Origin: an uncultured Prevotella sp.
GTDB lineage: Bacteria; Bacteroidota; Bacteroidia; Bacteroidales; Bacteroidaceae
Direction: 5' to 3'
Assembly: GCA_934203355.1 (NCBI GenBank)
Contig: CAKPZC010000060.1
Location: forward strand, 1 to 12,874
Length of the DNA stretch: 12,874 nt
A model generated the notes under the pieces. It worked only from the letters and a program-made list of their open reading frames with translations, was not told where the DNA came from and ran no database searches. Positions within the stretch are counted from its first letter, which is position 1; each line of letters begins with the position of its first letter. Positions 1 to 5,688 of the stretch are shown here, piece by piece. Made by a program: the position numbers and the translations under genes.

Positions 1-271
1 CTTCCACCATAGGCGCATATTGCTTTACACCTTGGGCGATAGCTCCTGAAGTTTGGTTGAACGTCATGGTCTTGCCCCGATTGCTGCTCACTTCAAATAT
101 CTGATACGTCCTATCCCATCCAGGGAAATACGTATCATAGGTCTGCTCGAAATAAATCTCGGCGATAATCACCGAACTGATTGCCAATCCGAGTGCCAGA
201 CACAAAATCTTCACGAAATTGTGCTGGCCCCTTCGAGGCAGATTCTTGAATGCGTTAATAATATTATTCAT
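1..271 (-). CDS. ABC transporter permease, MacB/FtsX type (N-terminal fragment)
   Basis: The frame opens with ATG at 271 and reads leftward off the window edge, giving 90 residues. It begins MNNIINAFKNLPRRGQHNFV, followed by one hydrophobic segment at about residues 21-38 (ILCLALGLAISSVIIAEI). Then comes a soluble stretch with FEQTYDTYFPGWDRTYQI (residues 41-58), typical of the start of the periplasmic core domain of MacB-like permeases in Bacteroidota. Such permeases dimerise in the inner membrane and couple cytoplasmic ATP hydrolysis to export through an adaptor and a TolC channel. It lies 49 bp downstream of the adaptor gene on the same strand and is probably in the same operon. The ATPase is not in the window, so it must be encoded further left or elsewhere. 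The substrate cannot be read from the sequence. The family call is fairly sure from the N-terminus and context. Confidence 0.85.
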   Translation of the reverse strand, partial: MNNIINAFKNLPRRGQHNFVKILCLALGLAISSVIIAEIYFEQTYDTYFPGWDRTYQIFEVSSNRGKTMTFNQTSGAIAQGVKQYAPMVE

Positions 272-320
272 ATCAATATTCTGTTTCAAGGGCGTTAGCC
301 CAATTAATCACTAATCACTA

Positions 321-1574
321 CTAATTAATCACTAAGACATCATTGTCCTTATAGGCCTCATAGCCGCTGACGATGACCTGCTCGCCCGGCTCCAAACCCT
401 CAATCACCTCATAATACTGAGGATTCTGGCGACCGATGGTTATCTTCCGGCGATAAGCCTTCTTGCCACTCTTGTCTAAAACAAAAATCCATTGACCACC
501 CGTTACACTATAAAACGTGCCTTTAGGGATGATTATTGCCTGCTTCGACTGTCCGAGCTGCAAATCCACATAATAGGTCTGACCGGTTCGGATGTTGTCT
601 GGTCGAACGCCTTTAAAGATGAAGTCGATGCGGAACCTGCCGTCTCTTACCTCTGGATAAACCTTGCGGACTTGCAATAGATAATGCTTGCCATTTTGGA
701 CGAAAGAGGCATTAAGGCCTGGCTTCACACGGTCGATGTAATGCTCATCCACCTGCGCCTGCACCTTGTAGTCGCTTAGGTCGTTGATTACTCCTATCTT
801 CTGTCCTGCCTGTATGCTCTGTCCCAACTCCACATCGAGCAAACCAATCTCGCCCGAAATAGTGCTACGGATGTTCAGCTTCTCCTTGCGCTGGCGAACC
901 AGCTGCACATTCTTCTGCATGGCTTCCAGATTGTCGCCCATCTGATCCATCTGCGAATGTCGTAGCTGTGCGTCTTTCTTCAACCGCTTGCTAATGAGCG
1001 CATGCTTCTTTACGGCAAGTTCGTAAGCTTCCTTTGCCTTGAGATATTCCTCGCGCGAATTGAGTTCTTCCTTGTGCAAAGTCTCCTGATGCTCATAGGC
1101 TCGGCGCTTGGTGATGACATCCTGCGAAAGCGAAAGCTCCTCGTTGCTATTGTTCAGTCGATCTTGTTCCATTGATATTTGAGTGTTGCGAAGCATGTCC
1201 TGCTTTTCGGCAAGTTCGCTCTCGGCATTCAGAATCTCAAGGTCGAGATTAGAATTGCTCAGTCGCACAAGTACATCGCCCTTATTCACATGAGCACCTT
1301 CATCTACTACTTTATCCAAAACAATACCACCTTCTTCCGAACTGATTTGCACAACGGAGATAGGCACCACCTGTCCGTCCACAGATACATAATCGTTGAA
1401 CTGTGCCTTCTCTACATTTCCTATGCTCAAGCCTTTTCTGTCCACCTTCAACGTGGAAGAGAAATTGCCCAAGCCCAACCATACGAGGACTGCTATCAGA
1501 ACAGCTCCTCCTGCTATCCATGCCCAATACTTGCGGGGCACGAGATATTTTTTCTTTTCTATTTTAATGTCCAT
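321..1574 (-). CDS. HlyD/MacA-family periplasmic adaptor of an efflux pump
   Basis: This 417-residue protein is the membrane-fusion subunit that bridges an inner-membrane ABC permease and a TolC-type channel. A short cytoplasmic N-terminus is followed by one membrane anchor at about residues 18-35. The first half of a lipoyl-like hairpin is at about 69-105 (GGIVLDKVVDEGAHVNKGDVL). A long charged coiled-coil hairpin spans about 112-235. The second lipoyl half is at about 240-263 (SGEIGLLDVELGQSIQAGQKI). Beta-barrel and membrane-proximal domains fill about 270-417, including the family-typical stretch GLEPGEQVIVSGYEAY near the C-terminus. Length and domain order fit the family. It lies between the tolC-like gene (56 bp upstream) and the permease (49 bp downstream), all on one strand, so one operon is likely. 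No N-terminal lipobox is seen; anchoring is by the transmembrane helix. The exported substrate is unknown. Confidence 0.93.
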   Translation of the reverse strand: MDIKIEKKKYLVPRKYWAWIAGGAVLIAVLVWLGLGNFSSTLKVDRKGLSIGNVEKAQFNDYVSVDGQVVPISVVQISSEEGGIVLDKVVDEGAHVNKGDVLVRLSNSNLDLEILNAESELAEKQDMLRNTQISMEQDRLNNSNEELSLSQDVITKRRAYEHQETLHKEELNSREEYLKAKEAYELAVKKHALISKRLKKDAQLRHSQMDQMGDNLEAMQKNVQLVRQRKEKLNIRSTISGEIGLLDVELGQSIQAGQKIGVINDLSDYKVQAQVDEHYIDRVKPGLNASFVQNGKHYLLQVRKVYPEVRDGRFRIDFIFKGVRPDNIRTGQTYYVDLQLGQSKQAIIIPKGTFYSVTGGQWIFVLDKSGKKAYRRKITIGRQNPQYYEVIEGLEPGEQVIVSGYEAYKDNDVLVIN

Positions 1575-1630
1575 ATGTTAAGTGAAAAGTGAAGAACGAA
1601 GAGTGAAGAATCCACTTGTGTTCTCCTGAT
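1575..1630 (-). repeat. Short purine-rich degenerate repeats between tolC-like and adaptor genes
   Basis: The 56-bp gap contains iterations of an AGTGAAGA-like unit on the plus strand (AAGTGAAAAGTGAAGAACG, then AAGAGTGAAGAA, about 1579-1612). The next gap in the operon (272-320) has a comparable run of TTAATCACTAATCACTA-type units. Degenerate short repeats like this are common between Bacteroidales genes. No terminator or promoter is recognisable here, which agrees with read-through of the operon. Confidence 0.4.
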
Positions 1631-2974
1631 TTACTTGATTAAATTTTCTCCTTGATAATATCCTACCAGTCTTTGTTTGATGATGAGCAGCATTTGCATC
1701 TGGAGCTGCTTTATTCTACTATCAAGAAGCGTTTGGGCTGCTGTATGAAGGTCGAAGGTGGAAAGCATTCCTTCCTCAAACTTGCGGCTCGACATGTGAT
1801 AGGCTATCGAGTCGGAGGCTACCTTCTTCTGCATCTGATGCAATTCCTTGGCGTAGCCTTCTGCATCCATTATTGCTTGGGCTATTTGGTCGTGAAGCTT
1901 GCGACGGGTTTCTTCGAGATTCACCTGAGCCAGTTGCCAGTTGTTGCGTGCCTTCTTCATACTGTGCCAACGGTCGCTATTATAAATAGGTATCGAAAGG
2001 GTCAATGCGAGATATTCGCCTCGATTGTTGCGAAACTGCGAGGCAAATCCATCGTATTGCCCTTTCAGAGAGAGATTCTTGTAATAGTTGGTAGTGATGC
2101 CACCACTGAGCGAGAGCGAGGGCAACAATCTACCCTTTGCTATCTTATAGTCATATCGTGCCAACTCCACCTCATACTCTGCCGACTTCATATCGGGAGA
2201 GATATTCAGGAAACTCTGATAGATATTTTCAGAGTTCGGCTTGTCGCCTATAGTAAACTGACATGATGCAAGACTTTTCTCCTTATCTTTAGATTGAATA
2301 TCCAACTTCAATTCATCACCTATGGGATAATTCATAGCCGATTTCAAGGCAAGCAGACTCTGCCTTGCCATATTCTGCTGATGCGTAAGACTGTATTCGT
2401 CTTCAGCCACCTGCGATTCCATCTGCACAACATCCGGTCGTCCTTTCTCGCCCAATTCATACAGACGTTGCATCTTAGCCAGCATACGTCGGCTCTCACT
2501 CAACTTCTCGCTTGCTATCTGTATGCTTGCCTCAGCGTATACAGCATCCACATATTTCTGCATAACATCGATAGCTATATTGTCCTGCGCCTTCTGCATC
2601 GCCGTAGCAGAAAAGTCACGGCTCAATCGAGCCTGCTTGAAAGCATTGATTGTGGCGAAACCATCAAACACATTCAGTTCGGCATAAAGCTGATAGTAGT
2701 TGTTGAATGTTGTCACATTATTATATGTGTTAGTCTCAGGGTCGATGTTTCGTCCCCAAGCATATTGGCCCTGCACTCCACCTGCTACAGTAGGCAAGAA
2801 AGCAGCCACAGCATGTTGATAGTCTTGCTTGCGTTGCCGGGCATTGATAGCCTCTCGCTTCACATCCGTAGCATGCTCTGCTGCATACTTCATGCAGTCG
2901 TCAAGACCCCAGCTTTGTGCCACGACTCCAGATGCGAGAAGCATCCATCCTATCAGTATTATTATTCTTTTCAT
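1631..2974 (-). CDS. TolC-family outer-membrane efflux channel
   Basis: This is the outer-membrane channel of a tripartite efflux system. From the chosen start (ATG at 2974) the protein has 447 residues and opens with a clear signal peptide, MKRIIILIGWMLLASGVVAQ. Two OEP repeats follow, in roughly residues 20-205 and 255-435, with long amphipathic helices (for example SEKLSESRRMLAKMQRLYEL) and barrel strands such as LALTLSIPIYNSDRW. An in-frame ATG at 2986 would add MRTI. I prefer 2974 because GAGGA stands 5 bases before it, and the sigma-54 promoter predicts transcription starting near 2990, which leaves almost no leader for the 2986 start. It is first in the operon, followed by the adaptor and the permease. 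Regulation probably depends on sigma-54 and an enhancer-binding protein. Confidence 0.93.
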   Translation of the reverse strand: MKRIIILIGWMLLASGVVAQSWGLDDCMKYAAEHATDVKREAINARQRKQDYQHAVAAFLPTVAGGVQGQYAWGRNIDPETNTYNNVTTFNNYYQLYAELNVFDGFATINAFKQARLSRDFSATAMQKAQDNIAIDVMQKYVDAVYAEASIQIASEKLSESRRMLAKMQRLYELGEKGRPDVVQMESQVAEDEYSLTHQQNMARQSLLALKSAMNYPIGDELKLDIQSKDKEKSLASCQFTIGDKPNSENIYQSFLNISPDMKSAEYEVELARYDYKIAKGRLLPSLSLSGGITTNYYKNLSLKGQYDGFASQFRNNRGEYLALTLSIPIYNSDRWHSMKKARNNWQLAQVNLEETRRKLHDQIAQAIMDAEGYAKELHQMQKKVASDSIAYHMSSRKFEEGMLSTFDLHTAAQTLLDSRIKQLQMQMLLIIKQRLVGYYQGENLIK

Positions 2975-3001
2975 AATCGTCCTCATTTTTATATAATAAG
3001 G

Positions 3002-3016
3002 GCAATGGCTGTGCCA
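3002..3016 (-). promoter_or_regulatory. Sigma-54 (RpoN) -24/-12 promoter of the efflux operon
   Basis: Read on the minus strand, the sequence is TTTTGGCACAGCCATTGCCC. It contains TGGCAC (3016-3011), exactly five bases, then TTGC (3005-3002). This matches the sigma-54 core consensus TGGCAC-N5-TTGC in every defined base and in spacing. The predicted transcription start is near 2990, 16 bases before the ATG at 2974. Sigma-54 promoters need an AAA+ enhancer-binding activator, and a pair of inverted repeats suited to that role lies just upstream. The match is seen directly; function is inferred. Confidence 0.85.
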
Positions 3017-3069
3017 AAACTATATTGTTGCTGATAATCAAGTAGTTAGTGTATAAACCTCATTAATTC

Positions 3070-3090
3070 TGTGTCCAATAATTAGACACA
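3070..3090. promoter_or_regulatory. Enhancer-like inverted repeat 1 (promoter-proximal)
   Basis: Arms TGTGTCCAAT and ATTAGACACA flank a single central base at 3080. The 10-bp arms pair with one mismatch. The core is GTC-N9-GAC (3073-3087). The centre lies about 90 bp upstream of the predicted transcription start, a normal distance for an upstream activator site of an NtrC-family regulator. Confidence 0.65.
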
Positions 3091-3093
3091 GTC

Positions 3094-3108
3094 GTCAAAT
3101 ATTTGGAC
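3094..3108. promoter_or_regulatory. Enhancer-like inverted repeat 2 (promoter-distal)
   Basis: GTCAAATATTTGGAC has the same GTC-N9-GAC layout as the neighbouring site. Its centre (3101) is exactly 21 bp, or two helical turns, from the centre of the first site (3080), so two dimers would bind the same DNA face. The site is less symmetrical than the proximal one (two mismatched pairs). It lies about 110 bp upstream of the predicted start of transcription. Confidence 0.55.
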
Positions 3109-3157
3109 AAAGAATTTTACACCCTCATTTTTACTTTTCATAATTCTTAAGGTCAAA

Positions 3158-3172
3158 CCTCAAATCCGCAAC
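3158..3172 (+). repeat. Terminal inverted repeat of the IS remnant, left side
   Basis: CCTCAAATCCGCAAC, the outer end beginning CC as is usual for IS1380 elements. It pairs with 3826-3840 (13/15). Confidence 0.6.
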
Positions 3173-3326
3173 TAAGCCCTTCTACGTCCTTCTTGCATGT
3201 ACATATCCTCTCTTACTGAATTAGCAGATAAATTGAGGCCGAAACACCAACTTCTGCCTACAACACCCCTTACCCCACAATGCGACTTGAGATAATACGC
3301 AGTATCATACCCATAAGTTGTAGGCG

Positions 3327-3675
3327 TTATCCAAAATCAGTCTGGAATACATCTGCATAAGCATTATTACAGGTATATATATTCAGCACATACCGCCCCT
3401 CAATACATGAGCCACCACAGAAGTAGATACTTATGAGAGAACGGATGATTTCGCTGTACTGATAACCGAACGTTTTCGTTAAGCCAGATGAGCAGAGTCA
3501 AGCTTGCTTGAACTATGCCATGGCAAGAAAACGTGCCACGAAGTGGAACGATCTACACCTTAGACCGAGGGTTGAGTCGATTACAGAAGACAATGTGGAG
3601 TCAAATTGCTCCATGACCCAAAAATATTCCTCCAAAAGGAGTGAGTTTCTCTGATTTAATTTGTATTTTTGCCAT
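3327..3675 (-). pseudogene. IS1380-family transposase, frameshifted, interrupted and internally deleted
   Basis: Three frame segments on the minus strand rebuild the start of an IS1380 transposase. ATG at 3675 gives MAKIQIKSEKLTPFGGIF; a shift in the T/G run near 3620 moves the frame. The second segment reads VMEQFDSTLSSVIDSTLGLRC, ending at 3555. A 78-bp insertion with an in-frame stop interrupts it. The third segment resumes at 3470 with FGYQYSEIIRSLISIYFCGG and SCIE. After SCIE the frame stays open for about 25 residues (including YVLNIYTCNNAYADVF) and stops at 3327. I infer that this tail is the original C-terminus joined by an in-frame deletion of the middle of the protein. The family assignment rests on my recognition of the MAKIQIKSEKLTPFGG and FGYQYSEI-RSL motifs; intact members have about 420-440 residues. 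It is non-functional. Confidence 0.78.
3468..3550. mobile_element. Small hairpin-rich insertion (MITE-like) nested in the transposase remnant
   Basis: A direct repeat GAACG at 3468-3472 and 3546-3550 flanks a 73-bp segment that interrupts the transposase. Deleting one repeat copy plus the segment (78 bp, 26 codons) rejoins the reading frame as LGLRCRSFGYQYSEI, which is strong evidence of a later insertion with a 5-bp target duplication. The segment is full of inverted repeats: TCAAGC-TT-GCTTGA (3498-3511), TGGCA-N8-TGCCA (3521-3538), CCAC-GAA-GTGG (3536-3546), and CGTTTTC (3471-3477) opposite GAAAACG (3527-3533). It has no coding capacity. Confidence 0.65.
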
Positions 3676-3732
3676 GCCTGATGAGGTTTTGTTTGATTAT
3701 TTTTGCAACACTAAATTAAGTGAATCCTCTGA

Positions 3733-3790
3733 CATGGCAAAATCCTGAGCCGCTCGGCTCTGCCGCTTGGCTTGTCCAAGAACTTTTTGT
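3733..3790 (+). repeat. Diverged relative of the nested hairpin element
   Basis: This stretch shares ordered motifs with the minus strand of 3471-3522: CATGGCA, then a hairpin with 6-bp arms and a 2-bp spacer (here GAGCCG-CT-CGGCTC, 3747-3760), CTCTGC (3758-3763) and TGGCTT (3768-3773). The distance from CATGGCA to CTCTGC is 25 bases in both copies. It is GC-rich compared with its AT-rich surroundings. Its function is not known; it may belong to a REP- or MITE-like family. Confidence 0.4.
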
Positions 3791-3825
3791 TGTTCAGGTA
3801 CTTAAAAAGTTTAATTTATAATAGT

Positions 3826-3840
3826 GTTGCGGAATTAAGG
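3826..3840 (-). repeat. Terminal inverted repeat of the IS remnant, right side
   Basis: On the plus strand GTTGCGGAATTAAGG; on the minus strand it starts CCTTAATTCCGC. It is the transposase-promoter-side end of the remnant. A TATAAT sequence lies just inside it at 3817-3822, pointing outward. Confidence 0.6.
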
Positions 3841-3848
3841 TATTTTTG
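3841..3848 (+). promoter_or_regulatory. Probable Bacteroidota -7 promoter box of the ATPase/nuclease gene
   Basis: TATTTTTG fits the Bacteroidota housekeeping -7 motif TANNTTTG. It lies immediately outside the IS end, giving a predicted start near 3853 and a leader of about 24 bases to the ATG at 3877. No good TTTG -33 box is present at the normal distance (the nearest is TTTA around 3815-3818). The same octamer also occurs at 3664-3671 and 3698-3705 inside the IS remnant, so chance occurrence in AT-rich DNA is possible. Confidence 0.4.
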
Positions 3849-3876
3849 TAAAAGAATCGATTAATCAGCATAAATT

Positions 3877-5631
3877 ATGGAGAATCAAGTGAAAAGAGTG
3901 CCATACGGTGTGGCGGATTTCGCTGCCGTCATAACTCAAAACCAGTACTACGTGGATAAGACGATGTTTATTCCCGAACTTGAGAAGCAGCCAAGTAATC
4001 TCTTCTTTATCCGTCCACGTCGTTTCGGAAAGAGCTTATTTTTGAATATGCTCCATTGCTATTATGATTGTGCGCAGAAGGATAGGTTTGATACACTTTT
4101 TGGCAACTTGTGGATTGGTAAGCATCCAACACCGTTGAAGAATAAATACCAAGTGTTGTTTCTTGATTTCTCGCAGATAACCGGCAATATTGATGTGTTG
4201 GAAGAGCGATTTAATTCTTATCTCAACATCAATCTTGATTGGTTTGTACGTACCTACTCCGACTTTTATCCAAAGGAGACACGTGAGGAGATATTCTCGA
4301 AAAAGGTATGCGATGAGAAGTTTGAATTGATATTCAAGACAGCAAAGGCAAATAACTATCCGCTTTATCTCATCATCGACGAGTATGACAATTTCACGAA
4401 TGTTGTGCTCAACGAGCATGGTGAGCGTGTGTATCATGCCATAACCCATGCCGATGGTTTCTATCGCGATGTGTTCAAAAAGTTCAAGGGTAACTTTGAG
4501 CGTATCTTTATGATGGGTGTGAGTCCGGTGACATTGGATGATGTGACGAGTGGCTACAACATAGGCTGGAATATATCTATTAAGCCTGAGTTTGACGAGA
4601 TGCTTGGATTCTCTACTCAGGATGTGCGCGAGATGTTCACATACTACAAGGAGAATGGAAGTATTCCAGTAGACAGCGATGTGGAGGCGATAATTGAGGA
4701 CATGAAGCCATGGTATGACAACTATTGCTTTGCAAAGCAGGCACTGGATAAGAGTGTGCGCATGTTCAACTGCGACATGGTGCTTTATTATCTGCGCAAC
4801 TATATGGACTATGGAAGGGCTCCCGAAGAGATGATCGACCCCAATACCAAAACTGATTATGGCAAGATGAAGAAACTCTTGCAATTCGACCGTTTGGATG
4901 GCGATCGTAAGGGCATAATACGCAAGATTGCAGAAGAGGGACAGATTACAGCCCAACTCTACGAGACATTTTCTGCCTATCAGATTCCTAAGGTCGAGAT
5001 ATTCCCAAGTCTGCTCTTCTACTATGGTATGCTTACTGTTAAGGGTACGCGCGGTTCGAAGCTCATTCTTGGTATTCCCAACAACAATGTGCGCAAGCAG
5101 TATTATGGCTATCTCGAGGAGGAGTTTCAGGCAAAGGCTTATGTTGATACCAACCAGCTCACCGACTACTATTATGACATGGCATACGATGGAGTGTGGC
5201 GCGAGGGACTGCAGTTCATGGCTGATGCCTATCAGAAGGTGTCGTCGGTGCGCGACGGCATAGAGTCGGAGCGCAACCTGCAAGGTTTCTTCATGGCTTA
5301 TCTCAATCTCAACGACTATTATATCACAGCTCCCGAACTGGAACTCAACCACGGCTTCTGCGACTTCTTCTTGTTGCCCGACCATACACATTATGCCAGC
5401 CAGCATAGCTACATATTGGAGTTGAAGGTGATATCGAAGAAGGACTACGAGGCTAAGCCCGAAGAAGGCAAACAATCGAAGGCCGAGGAGCAATGGCAGG
5501 AAGCAGTGGCACAGATACGCCGCTATGCCGAAGCACCGAGAGTTGAGGCCCTAAGACAAGGAACAACCCTGCACAAGATAATAATGCAGTTTGCAGGTGG
5601 TGAGCTGAAGAGAATGGAGGAAGTTGAGTAG
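3877..5631 (+). CDS. AAA-ATPase-like / PD-(D/E)XK nuclease-like protein (DUF1703 type)
   Basis: This 584-residue soluble protein has no signal peptide. The N-terminal part (about 5-270) is an AAA-ATPase-like domain with a modified Walker A, RPRRFGKS (residues 46-53), and a Walker B followed by conserved aromatics, LIIDEYDNF (D168, E169). The opening VPYGVADFAAV and YYVDKT are characteristic of this family. The C-terminal part carries a PD-(D/E)XK nuclease-like core: GFCDFFL (D496), then LELK (E515, K517). This fits the AAA-ATPase-like plus PDDEXK_9 architecture that is present in many copies in Bacteroidota genomes. The biological role of the family is not established; nuclease activity is inferred from the fold. 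It stands alone, between an IS remnant and an outer-membrane protein gene 57 bp downstream, on the same strand. The start codon is supported by the conserved N-terminus. Confidence 0.9.
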   Translation: MENQVKRVPYGVADFAAVITQNQYYVDKTMFIPELEKQPSNLFFIRPRRFGKSLFLNMLHCYYDCAQKDRFDTLFGNLWIGKHPTPLKNKYQVLFLDFSQITGNIDVLEERFNSYLNINLDWFVRTYSDFYPKETREEIFSKKVCDEKFELIFKTAKANNYPLYLIIDEYDNFTNVVLNEHGERVYHAITHADGFYRDVFKKFKGNFERIFMMGVSPVTLDDVTSGYNIGWNISIKPEFDEMLGFSTQDVREMFTYYKENGSIPVDSDVEAIIEDMKPWYDNYCFAKQALDKSVRMFNCDMVLYYLRNYMDYGRAPEEMIDPNTKTDYGKMKKLLQFDRLDGDRKGIIRKIAEEGQITAQLYETFSAYQIPKVEIFPSLLFYYGMLTVKGTRGSKLILGIPNNNVRKQYYGYLEEEFQAKAYVDTNQLTDYYYDMAYDGVWREGLQFMADAYQKVSSVRDGIESERNLQGFFMAYLNLNDYYITAPELELNHGFCDFFLLPDHTHYASQHSYILELKVISKKDYEAKPEEGKQSKAEEQWQEAVAQIRRYAEAPRVEALRQGTTLHKIIMQFAGGELKRMEEVE

Positions 5632-5688
5632 TAGTGGGGTGGGGAAACAACAATCTTAGAATTAACAACAATATTCTTAAAAAACTAA

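Larger units (their letters stand above)
3158..3840 (-). mobile_element. Internally deleted IS1380-family insertion sequence
   Basis: The ends carry matching inverted repeats: CCTCAAATCCGCAAC at 3158-3172 and GTTGCGGAATTAAGG at 3826-3840, agreeing at 13 of 15 positions. Between them lies a damaged transposase on the minus strand whose N-terminus (MAKIQIKSEKLTPFGGIF) is that of Bacteroidales IS1380-type transposases. The element is only 683 bp although the family is usually about 1.6-1.8 kb, so the catalytic core is missing and it cannot move by itself. I see no convincing target-site duplication beyond the repeats. Two small hairpin-bearing segments lie inside it (3468-3550 and 3733-3790). 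The element occupies most of the 890-bp gap between the efflux operon and the next gene and does not separate the enhancers from their promoter. Confidence 0.75.

Noticed and set aside
2294..3034. Open frame of 246 codons on the plus strand
   Set aside because: It is antisense to the tolC-like gene, rich in His, Ser, Leu and Cys, has no domain, and covers the sigma-54 promoter.
3521..3538. Second sigma-54-like sequence on the minus strand (TGGCAC then TTGC)
   Set aside because: The spacer is 6 bases rather than 5, and the match is explained by the inverted repeat TGGCA-N8-TGCCA of the small nested element; no gene follows it.
3702..3804. Short minus-strand open frame (reading ...VPEQQKVLGQAKRQSRAAQ...)
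   Set aside because: It lies within the IS end, has no start codon near its beginning, overlaps the hairpin repeat and matches no protein I recognise.
3704..3830. Inverted pair GCAACACTA (3705-3713) and TAGTGTTGC (3822-3830) as possible element ends
   Set aside because: The pair is only 9 bp, and the right copy is adjacent to the better-supported 15-bp terminal repeat; I cannot show that it bounds an independent element.
3110..3876. Possible CRISPR array or tRNA in the long gap
   Set aside because: No regularly spaced direct repeats and no cloverleaf or anticodon-arm sequence were found; the space is accounted for by the IS remnant and its insertions.
4036..5493. Long open frame of 485 codons on the minus strand
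   Set aside because: It lies wholly antisense to the ATPase/nuclease gene, whose motifs are clear; its residue composition (runs of I, L, H and V with no recognisable domain) is that of a mirror frame.
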